From Candidatus Woesearchaeota archaeon (GTDB taxonomy: Archaea > Nanobdellota > Nanobdellia > Woesearchaeales > SKIA01), in assembly GCA_007116645.1 (NCBI GenBank), contig SKIA01000083.1:1-22895 (forward strand): a stretch of DNA of 22,895 nucleotides, read 5' to 3'. The notes below the pieces were generated by a model that worked only from the letters and a program-made list of their open reading frames with translations, was not told the DNA's origin and did not search any database. The translations under genes were made by a program, and so were the position numbers. Below are positions 14,609-21,599 of the stretch, piece by piece. Every line of letters begins with the position of its first letter. Position 1 is the stretch's first letter.

Positions 14609-16315
14609 ATGGAATTTTTTAAACCCAAAGACACAGAATACGCACTCAACGTTCTTACTCACGCACACATTCTGTATGCATCAATGGAAATAGGACTTGA
14701 TTCTCGCGTCCACACATACAGCGGAGGACTCGGAGTGCTTGCTGGAGATACTTTGCGAAGTTGTGCGGACTTGCGCCTGCCCGTTGCGGCACTCACATTA
14801 CTGTATCGTAAAGGATACTTTCAACAACACCTTCACAACGGCATTCAAACAGAAAGCGATGAACCATGGGATATTGATGCCTTCACAACAGCCCTTCCGC
14901 ACGCGCGCGTAAGTATGGTTATTGAAGGAAGAACCGTTTGGGTTGAGCCACGCATAGGAATCATTGTAGGACATAAACAACGACATATAGTGCCTGTACT
15001 CATGCTTGACACGCACCTAAAAGAGAACGCTCCTCAAGACAGAGAAATCACTGATCGCCTGTACGGCGGAGACGAGCGGATGCGCTTAAAACAAGAAGCA
15101 ATCCTTGGTATTGCAGGAAAACGAGTCCTCAGAAAAATTGGTTGCAGACACATACACACCTTTCACATGAACGAAGGACACGCAGCGTTCGCACCCATGG
15201 AAGACGTTCTTTACTTCTCACGCTACTACGCATTTAACCAACCGCGCATCAAAAGCCTCGTGAAAAGTGCGCATGTCTTCACAACACACACACCTGTCCC
15301 TGCAGGCCACGACCGTTTCCCGTATGAAATGATAAAGCAAACAATCGGTCATGAAGACCTCGCGTGGGAAAGCCTAGACCTTGGCGGACATTACGAATGC
15401 AACATGACAAAGCTCGCACTTAATCTTTCACGATACGCAAACGGCGTTGCAAAAAAACACGGTGAAATATCAAAACATATGTTTCCCGGATACAACATCG
15501 ACAGCATCACTAACGGCGTACACCTCCCCACATGGGTGCACCCCGACATACAAACAATTCTTGACGTGAAAATGCCTTCGTGGAGAGAACAACCAAGCAT
15601 TCTTGAGCGATGCTACCAAGTAGTCACTCACGAAGAACTCTGGGACGCACACCAAAACGCAAAACGAGCACTCCTTGACGAAATCAATGCACGAACAGGA
15701 ATACAGCTTGACCAAACACTCCTCACCATTGGATTCGCAAGACGGTTTGCGACGTACAAACGAGCAGACCTCATATTCAGCCACCTAGACCGACTACGAG
15801 AAATTGGTGCAGCAAAAATTCAACTCGTCTTTGCAGGACAAGCACACCCGCGAGACGAAGAAGGAAAACGACTGATTCAACGAGTCATAGAGTACGCAAG
15901 GCAACTATCAGGAGATATCACCGTAGTCTTTGTTGAAGGATACGACGTCACGCTTGGACGACTCATGGTGCAAGGGTGCGATTTGTGGCTCAACAACCCC
16001 GTTCCGCCGCAAGAAGCGTCAGGAACCTCGGGAATGAAAGCCGCAGCAAACGGCATACCAAACCTGTCAACCCTTGATGGATGGTGGATTGAAGGCATCA
16101 CGCAAAACCCGCAAGCAGGATGGATTATTGAGCACGGAGATGACGATGCCAACAAACTCTACGATACGCTGTCACATATCATCCGCGTCTATTACGAACA
16201 CCCTGACCGTTGGCGCGAACACATGGTGCACGCACTCTCACTTGCAAGCTATTTTAACACGCACCGCATGGTACAAGAATACCAAGATCGTGCCTGGACA
16301 CTCAAGCTGTACTAA
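14609..16315 (+). CDS. glgP: Compact alpha-glucan (glycogen/maltodextrin) phosphorylase
   Basis: A 568-residue glycosyltransferase family 35 enzyme that releases glucose-1-phosphate from alpha-1,4-glucans with inorganic phosphate. Markers are the N-terminal ASMEIGLDSRVHTYSGGLG, HMNEGHAAF, the HTPVPAGHDRFP stretch, FARRFATYKRADL, and the pyridoxal-phosphate lysine K477 in GTSGMKAAANG followed by DGWW. At under 600 residues it is the short prokaryotic form, without the N-terminal regulatory extension of classic 800+ residue phosphorylases and without the DUF3417 domain found in many larger archaeal or bacterial members. It is flanked by its own TATA box and by that of the RND gene, so it seems monocistronic. 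No glycogen synthase or debranching gene lies in the window. Confidence 0.93.
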   Translation: MEFFKPKDTEYALNVLTHAHILYASMEIGLDSRVHTYSGGLGVLAGDTLRSCADLRLPVAALTLLYRKGYFQQHLHNGIQTESDEPWDIDAFTTALPHARVSMVIEGRTVWVEPRIGIIVGHKQRHIVPVLMLDTHLKENAPQDREITDRLYGGDERMRLKQEAILGIAGKRVLRKIGCRHIHTFHMNEGHAAFAPMEDVLYFSRYYAFNQPRIKSLVKSAHVFTTHTPVPAGHDRFPYEMIKQTIGHEDLAWESLDLGGHYECNMTKLALNLSRYANGVAKKHGEISKHMFPGYNIDSITNGVHLPTWVHPDIQTILDVKMPSWREQPSILERCYQVVTHEELWDAHQNAKRALLDEINARTGIQLDQTLLTIGFARRFATYKRADLIFSHLDRLREIGAAKIQLVFAGQAHPRDEEGKRLIQRVIEYARQLSGDITVVFVEGYDVTLGRLMVQGCDLWLNNPVPPQEASGTSGMKAAANGIPNLSTLDGWWIEGITQNPQAGWIIEHGDDDANKLYDTLSHIIRVYYEHPDRWREHMVHALSLASYFNTHRMVQEYQDRAWTLKLY

Positions 16316-16325
16316 AGCACTAGGG

Positions 16326-16333
16326 ATATAAAG
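16326..16333 (+). promoter_or_regulatory. TATA box for the RND/MMPL exporter (leaderless)
   Basis: ATATAAAG is centred about 25 bp before the ATG at 16354 and 11 bp past the glgP stop. This spacing puts the transcription start at or next to the start codon, and no Shine-Dalgarno is present. Confidence 0.6.
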
Positions 16334-16353
16334 TATGTTTAACTCGCGTAGAT

Positions 16354-18441
16354 ATGCTTTCAGCAATTACGCGGCAATTACTCATAAAACCTAAAACAGC
16401 TCTGTTGTTATGCTTGCTGCTCGTCATGACGATGGGCATTGCTGGAACGCAACTCGCACTTGACCCATCATTCTCCTCGCTTATCAGCACAGAAGGAGAA
16501 TACAACACGAACGCGCGAGCACTTGAAAACGCGTTCGGAGTCAATAGTGGTTTTGAAATAACATACCTTCTTGACGAACAAAGCAGACTCACAAACCGCC
16601 CTGAAATGATAACCGAAGAACTCATCGGGGCGAGCACGCAAGAACTAAAGCTGCTGCTAGAACAAAGCCAATACGTCAGAGGCGTAGGACCAGTAGAGTA
16701 CAGTGATAACGGACAAGTAGCGCGCTTTGGCGTGCAAGTGTTTGAGCCGAACACGCAAAACAGCGTGTTAGAAGTAAAAGAAGAAATCGAATATTATGTG
16801 TCACAAGCACAAACACCCGCAGGCGTTATTATCAGCGTCACAGGATTTCCAGTTATTCTTGACCGAGTAAGCACGCTTCTTATCCTAGATAACCTCTCAA
16901 CAGTTATCATCACAGCGCTGCTCGTGTTTTTTGTCTTGCTCTGGTACTTTAAGAGCCTGCGGCTTGCACTCATAGGAGTCATCAGCCCATTAGCAAGCCT
17001 TGCAGCCCTTGCAGGAATCATGGTATTTTTGAACATCGATATCACCCTCACTCTTGCAGCAGTAGGCGTCATTGTTATCGGTCTTGGAGCAGACTATTCT
17101 ATTCACCTCATCACCACCTACACACGTCATTTACGCTCAGGACGCAAACCAAAAAAAGCAATTCTTGACAGCCTTGACGAACTAGAACTAGCCCTTACCG
17201 CAAGCTTTCTTACCACAGTAGCAGGCTTTTTAGCACTTATGCTTGGGGTCAGTCCGTCATCGCAAGCACAAGGACAAGTGCTTGCTATTGCGATAACAAT
17301 GATTTTCATCGTTACCATGCTTATGCTTCCCCTCATGCTCTATGTGTTTGTACAAAATCCCCCTAAAGGCGGCAGGCAATCAATAGGCTTTATTGATGGC
17401 GTCTTCAAAAAACTGGCTAGCGTGCAAACACACCACCCAGGAAAAGTGCTGGGAGTAATAGGGCTTATCACAATTATTATGCTGTTTGGAGCAATGCAAG
17501 TAGGGTTTTCAACAAGCAATAGCAACTGGATCCCAGACGACGACCCCGTAGCACTATCGTTTCGAGAAACCGCGTACGCGTTTGGAGAAACAGAATCGCT
17601 TACTATAGTGCTTGAGAGTACAAGGCGAGACCTACGAGAACCACAAACAGTGTATGACGCACAATTGCTTGAGACAAAACTACTCGGTATCCCGGGAGTT
17701 GTGCGGGTAAATAGCGCATTCACTGACATGCCAATAAACGATGCACGCATACAAGAACTCGCAATCGAGCGCCAAGCAGCGTTTAATACAGACTTTACAC
17801 TTACCACGATTACTGTTGTGAGTGAAGGAACACTCGTTGATGAAGCAGGCAACAGCGCGTTCTTAAGAGAAGTACAAGACATCGTTTTAGACACACCAAT
17901 TCATAACACGCAAACAAGCTTGTTTGGAGATATCGTGCGGTTCTCAGAGCTTGGGGACAGCCTGCAACAGGACGCTGCCATCACGACAGTCGTTGGTTTA
18001 GTACTCGTATTCCTGGTCGCAAGCCTATTGTACGCATCATTTGCCGTTGGTATCGTAGCGCTTGCACCAATCATTATTGCAGTCATCTGGGCTGTTGGGC
18101 TCAAAGGATTCTTTGGTATCCCGTTTACAAGCCTGTCCACAGGAATCATTTCTTTAGTGCTCGGAATAGGAGTTGATTTCTCAATACACCTTGTTAACTC
18201 TATTAACAATGCTAAGAAGAAAACAAAAAATATTGAAAAAGCAATTGAACAAGCACTTAATACAACCGGCGGAGCAATACTTCTTTCTAGCATCACCACC
18301 TTCTTTGGGTTTTTAGCACTCACCTTTGCGACTCTTCTCGGCACGCAACGACTGGGCTGGTCGCTCGCGTTTAGTATTCTTGCAGTCTTTTTAGTAACCA
18401 TTCTTTTCGTTCCTGCGGTGATACGACTCAAGGAACGTTAA
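16354..18441 (+). CDS. RND-superfamily exporter, MMPL/HAE2-like
   Basis: A 695-residue inner-membrane protein with the duplicated RND layout: one helix (about 15-35), a large extracytoplasmic loop (about 40-165), five helices, then a second half built the same way. Each half has a matching helix-4-type motif with a buried aspartate, D247 in GADYSIHLITTY and D608 in GVDFSIHLVNS, expected to relay protons that power export. The length is that of the archaeal/bacterial 'predicted exporter of the RND superfamily', shorter than the 1000-residue drug pumps. The substrate is unknown; lipids or hydrophobic small molecules are exported by relatives. It is followed by a secreted COG1361-like protein, an association I would expect to be functional. 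Confidence 0.9.
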   Translation: MLSAITRQLLIKPKTALLLCLLLVMTMGIAGTQLALDPSFSSLISTEGEYNTNARALENAFGVNSGFEITYLLDEQSRLTNRPEMITEELIGASTQELKLLLEQSQYVRGVGPVEYSDNGQVARFGVQVFEPNTQNSVLEVKEEIEYYVSQAQTPAGVIISVTGFPVILDRVSTLLILDNLSTVIITALLVFFVLLWYFKSLRLALIGVISPLASLAALAGIMVFLNIDITLTLAAVGVIVIGLGADYSIHLITTYTRHLRSGRKPKKAILDSLDELELALTASFLTTVAGFLALMLGVSPSSQAQGQVLAIAITMIFIVTMLMLPLMLYVFVQNPPKGGRQSIGFIDGVFKKLASVQTHHPGKVLGVIGLITIIMLFGAMQVGFSTSNSNWIPDDDPVALSFRETAYAFGETESLTIVLESTRRDLREPQTVYDAQLLETKLLGIPGVVRVNSAFTDMPINDARIQELAIERQAAFNTDFTLTTITVVSEGTLVDEAGNSAFLREVQDIVLDTPIHNTQTSLFGDIVRFSELGDSLQQDAAITTVVGLVLVFLVASLLYASFAVGIVALAPIIIAVIWAVGLKGFFGIPFTSLSTGIISLVLGIGVDFSIHLVNSINNAKKKTKNIEKAIEQALNTTGGAILLSSITTFFGFLALTFATLLGTQRLGWSLAFSILAVFLVTILFVPAVIRLKER

Positions 18442-18449
18442 ACAAAGAG

Positions 18450-18457
18450 CTTAAAAG
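18450..18457 (+). promoter_or_regulatory. TATA-like box for the COG1361-like surface protein (leaderless)
   Basis: CTTAAAAG is centred about 26 bp before the ATG at 18480. No Shine-Dalgarno precedes the start. The same CTTAAAAG octamer recurs at the same spacing before the marC-family gene. Confidence 0.55.
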
Positions 18458-18479
18458 CGCAAAACCACTCTACAACATT

Positions 18480-19664
18480 ATGAAACAAGCATTTCTTCTC
18501 ATCATCTTTGCAGTCATGAGCTTATCGTTTGCAACAGCACTGCAAACAGACCTTATCAGTACCGCACCTGCACCAGTCACTGCAGGAGAATACGCAGACA
18601 TCACTGTACGAATTACGGCGCTACCCTCACAAGCCACTCAAAACAACGTGCTCGTGGGAGTGCAAGAAAACCAGTACGTCACCGCGATTACTCAGCCAAG
18701 AAACTATGCAAGCATCAGACCCGGAGACCAAGTAACTGCTACGTTTCGTGTGTATATCAACCAAGACGCTCCTGAAGGAGTGCTCAACTTGCTTACGTTC
18801 ATAGACACTGGACGCGGACAAAGCGTTACTGAGCATGAATTATTTGTTCAAGGAGCACAGCGACAAGCAGATCTGCGCACAGGACGTATTACAACCGTAC
18901 CACAACAACTTCTTCCTGACTCGAAAAGAAACGAGTTAACCATCACTTTGCAAAACCTTGGTGAACGAGCAGCAGAACTCGTAACTGCTGAACTGCAAAT
19001 AGCTCAAGGAGCTAAACAAAGCTATGCGTACAGCCTCCAAGACAGCGTGGCAAGCGTGGCCGGAGGAGCACAAGAACCACTCACATTCACGTTTGATATC
19101 CGGGCCCACCAACGAGAAAGCATGCAAGCAGAATTGCATCTTGAGTACCGAACACGCCGAGAAGGAGTGCAGACGCCAAGCGTGCAGACAAGAATCATTC
19201 CTGTCACCATTCCACTAGCAGACGCTCCTTTCTTAGAAATAAGCGCTCAAGAATTACGAACGCAAAGCACGCAAGGAAGTAGCGATAACGTGCTACGAAT
19301 CACTATTGAAAACACTGGAGCAGAAGAAGCAGTGGATGTGCGCGTACGACTCTTCCCAGACGTGTCATTCCCGTTTATTTTCGAGCGAACCAGCCAGTAC
19401 GCAGGAGCAAAAATAGCTCCAGGACAAAACACCACCCTTGATATCAAATACGAAGTGGTATCAAGTGCTAGTGTGCGCGACTACGAAATACTCGTTGAGC
19501 TAGAAAGCCTTGTTGCAACCACACGTTACACACAAACCGACACTATAACTATTCCTGTGCGAGAAGGAAGCGGCATATCAATACAAGCAATCGCAGGAAT
19601 CCTTATCGCGCTCATCATCGTGTTAGCACTCGTCATTGGTCTTGTGCGAAGAAAAAAGAAGTAA
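18480..19664 (+). CDS. Anchored extracellular protein with COG1361/CARDB-like domains
   Basis: A 394-residue secreted protein. A signal peptide (about 1-21, ending ATA-LQ) leads to a beta-rich, cysteine-free exterior of about three immunoglobulin-like repeats, with recurrent patterns such as NELTITLQNLGERAAE and VLRITIENTGAEEAVDVRV ('N-G-E/A-A' CARDB/NEW3-like strands). A C-terminal helix (about 368-388) ends in RRKKK, anchoring it with the bulk outside. This is the layout of archaeal COG1361 'S-layer domain' proteins, often encoded beside exporters. It follows the RND gene by 38 bp and may be its extracellular partner, though its own TATA box allows separate expression. Confidence 0.82.
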   Translation: MKQAFLLIIFAVMSLSFATALQTDLISTAPAPVTAGEYADITVRITALPSQATQNNVLVGVQENQYVTAITQPRNYASIRPGDQVTATFRVYINQDAPEGVLNLLTFIDTGRGQSVTEHELFVQGAQRQADLRTGRITTVPQQLLPDSKRNELTITLQNLGERAAELVTAELQIAQGAKQSYAYSLQDSVASVAGGAQEPLTFTFDIRAHQRESMQAELHLEYRTRREGVQTPSVQTRIIPVTIPLADAPFLEISAQELRTQSTQGSSDNVLRITIENTGAEEAVDVRVRLFPDVSFPFIFERTSQYAGAKIAPGQNTTLDIKYEVVSSASVRDYEILVELESLVATTRYTQTDTITIPVREGSGISIQAIAGILIALIIVLALVIGLVRRKKK

Positions 19665-19684
19665 CTCGCGCGTGATGACGAACA

Positions 19685-19692
19685 CTTAAAAG
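19685..19692 (+). promoter_or_regulatory. TATA-like box for the MarC-family gene (leaderless)
   Basis: CTTAAAAG is centred about 27 bp before the ATG at 19716, matching the promoter of the preceding gene. No Shine-Dalgarno is seen before the start. Confidence 0.5.
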
Positions 19693-19715
19693 CCGCTAGT
19701 AAGAGCTAAGAACAC

Positions 19716-20357
19716 ATGATAGGGATGCTTGAATATTTTATTATTTCGTTCATAGCAATATTTGTTATTATCAATCCCGTAACCACAGCACTCGTGTTTA
19801 ACACACTCCTCTTTTTTGCGACAAAACAAGAACGAAACCTTGTTGCTTGGCGCGCAGCAACCTTTGCGACAGGAGTGCTTTTGGTGTTTGCGTTTATTGG
19901 CCAACACATATTATCATTGTTTAGCATAAGTATCGGTGCGTTTCGTATTGCAGGAGGAATCATCTTGTTTGGGATTGGTATGAACATGATCAGAAATGTT
20001 CAAGGAGAACACCATCAAACAGAAGAAAACCCTGACTTAAAAGACGATGATGTAAGTATCATCCCTCTTGCCATCCCATTTATTAGTGGCCCAGGAGCGA
20101 TTGCCACAGTCCTTATCTTGACCACAGAAGCACCATCCACAGTGCACATCTTTCCTGTGGCACTAGCAATACTAACTGTTACAACAATGTGTTATTTTGC
20201 AATGAAATACAGCCATCTCGTGGCCCAGCGCATTGGAGAAACAGAACGCCGCGTCATCACAAAAGTGTTCGGCCTCATACTCGTTGTTATCAGCGTACAA
20301 TTTGTGATCAACGGCATGCTTGACGTAATTCCAGAAGTGCTCTTGCGGCTGAACTAA
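19716..20357 (+). CDS. MarC-family integral membrane protein
   Basis: A 213-residue protein with six predicted helices in two halves. Family signatures are FVIINPVTTALVFNTLL near residue 16 and IPLAIPFISGPGAIATVLIL near 115, both with the NP / GPG pattern of MarC (UPF0056) proteins. The loop between the halves (about 85-112) is acidic and His-containing. The biochemical function of the family is unsettled; an early link to multidrug resistance was not upheld. A second Met three residues in (19725) is possible, but TATA spacing favours 19716. The last four bases overlap the convergent amidase gene. Confidence 0.9.
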   Translation: MIGMLEYFIISFIAIFVIINPVTTALVFNTLLFFATKQERNLVAWRAATFATGVLLVFAFIGQHILSLFSISIGAFRIAGGIILFGIGMNMIRNVQGEHHQTEENPDLKDDDVSIIPLAIPFISGPGAIATVLILTTEAPSTVHIFPVALAILTVTTMCYFAMKYSHLVAQRIGETERRVITKVFGLILVVISVQFVINGMLDVIPEVLLRLN

Positions 20358-21073
20358 AAGTTTGGAAACTCTTTGCGCAGCAAATCAATTTCTTTAAGGT
20401 CAACATCCACACACACCATTCCTGGCTCGTCACTAATGCGAGCGAGTTCTCTTAGTGGATGACAGATACGTGTTTGGCAAAACAGGCGCTTGTGAAAGCC
20501 GTCAACCATGACAAAATACGCCATGCTATCAAAGGCGCGGACTTGCGGCACTGCGAGCAAAACGTTTTTTGTGCGCGGATGACTCAGAAGGTTTGCTGGA
20601 CAAAAAATGATCTTAGCACCGTTTTTTGCAAGACGACGCTGCTGCTCAGGAAATGCGTAGTCCCAACAATTAATCACGCCAAACGGTACGCCGTCAAGTT
20701 CAAGAACTCGATTTCTCTTGCCAGCAACCACTTCTGATGGTTCTTGCATGAACAAGTTGCGCTTATCATACCGGTGCACGACAACACCTTCTTTTGAAAC
20801 AACTAAGATACGGTTTTTTATGCGTCCGCGAACCAGCACGTAGGAGCCAAAAATAACGTTTATCGAGTATTCTTTAGCAGCAGCATAGATTTGTTTGAGC
20901 AAGTCAAGAACGGGACGCACTAATTTTGATTCTGAAACAAGACACGTTTCTGGCAGCACCACAAATGATGCTTTCTGAGTGGAAGCTTTAGCAATAGCCT
21001 TGAGTATTTCTTGAAGGTTTTTCTCAATACTGCTTGTAATCGTTATTTGCGCTGCCGCAATAGTAACGTTCAC
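20354..21073 (-). CDS. Carbon-nitrogen hydrolase (nitrilase superfamily)
   Basis: A 239-residue cytoplasmic amidase of the nitrilase superfamily. The Glu-Lys-Cys triad is intact: E42 in VLPETC, K104 in RYDKRNLF and C136 in VINCWDYAFPE. GAKIIFCPANLLSH and the ARAFDS-like VPQVRAFDSMAYFV also fit. Members hydrolyse amides such as omega-amides of dicarboxylic acids, carbamoyl compounds or deaminated glutathione; the substrate cannot be told here. The protein is slightly short (usual 255-290), with the loss around the C-terminal region, but the core is complete. Its ATG overlaps the stop of the dps-like gene (ATGA), so it is the second gene of a two-gene unit. Confidence 0.88.
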   Translation of the reverse strand: MNVTIAAAQITITSSIEKNLQEILKAIAKASTQKASFVVLPETCLVSESKLVRPVLDLLKQIYAAAKEYSINVIFGSYVLVRGRIKNRILVVSKEGVVVHRYDKRNLFMQEPSEVVAGKRNRVLELDGVPFGVINCWDYAFPEQQRRLAKNGAKIIFCPANLLSHPRTKNVLLAVPQVRAFDSMAYFVMVDGFHKRLFCQTRICHPLRELARISDEPGMVCVDVDLKEIDLLRKEFPNF

Positions 21074-21516
21074 TTCAAACTACGAAGCATCCAGGCCATG
21101 GTCAAGTGACGGTTTAGCAAACTCGTGAGAAGGTCCTCGGTTGCTGAGTTTTCATAATCTTCTCCGGCGGTCACGATATCTTCTCGCAAATGACGAATAA
21201 GTGCTTCGTGGTCTTGGAGCAAATCAGACGTTGAGACAACACCTGATGGGTCGGTAAGACGCGAGGTATCTGCGAAGGTTTTTAATGAGCCAACAGCAAT
21301 TCCATTGTTTGCGCGCACGCGCTCAGCAACTTCGTCAATTACTGTTTGTAGATCATTGTATTGTTCGTCAAGGAGTTTGTGCACTGAGTAAAAGTTTGGG
21401 CCCCTACAGTTCCAGTGAGCGTTAAGGGTCTTTGTGTAGAGCACGAACTCGTCAGCAAGGACTTGGTTGAGCAGTGTAGTAATTCCTTCTTGATGTGGAA
21501 ATAGTTCGTTTGTCAT
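21070..21516 (-). CDS. dps: Dps-family ferritin-like protein
   Basis: A 148-residue four-helix protein. The intersubunit di-iron site of Dps is visible at the correct spacing: H34 in NAHWN, H46, D61 and E65 (in VIDEVAERVRA). Dps proteins form 12-mers that oxidise Fe(II), usually with hydrogen peroxide, store the mineral, and in some cases bind DNA. There is no long basic N-terminal tail, so iron and peroxide detoxification is more likely than DNA compaction. The promoter is leaderless, with CTTATAAG 25 bp upstream. The gene overlaps the amidase by four bases. Confidence 0.92.
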   Translation of the reverse strand: MTNELFPHQEGITTLLNQVLADEFVLYTKTLNAHWNCRGPNFYSVHKLLDEQYNDLQTVIDEVAERVRANNGIAVGSLKTFADTSRLTDPSGVVSTSDLLQDHEALIRHLREDIVTAGEDYENSATEDLLTSLLNRHLTMAWMLRSLK

Positions 21517-21537
21517 AATAGCTTTAAGAGCTGATTC

Positions 21538-21545
21538 CTTATAAG
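21538..21545 (-). promoter_or_regulatory. TATA box for dps (leaderless)
   Basis: The minus-strand sequence CTTATAAG is centred about 25 bp before the dps ATG at 21516. No Shine-Dalgarno lies between. The octamer is itself palindromic. It stands back to back with the mgtE promoter, 25 bp away. Confidence 0.55.
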
Positions 21546-21570
21546 TTCATCGCTTAAGAAAAGAGTAAGG

Positions 21571-21578
21571 CAAATAAA
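21571..21578 (+). promoter_or_regulatory. TATA-like box for mgtE (leaderless)
   Basis: CAAATAAA is centred about 25 bp before the ATG at 21600. With leaderless spacing there is no room for a 5' riboswitch, so control through a transcribed Mg2+ sensor is unlikely. Confidence 0.45.
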
Positions 21579-21599
21579 CGATGAGCACACATTGCTCTT

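Noticed and set aside
21517..21599. A magnesium riboswitch (M-box-like) before mgtE
   Set aside because: The space between dps and mgtE is only 83 bp and the TATA-like box leaves essentially no transcribed leader.
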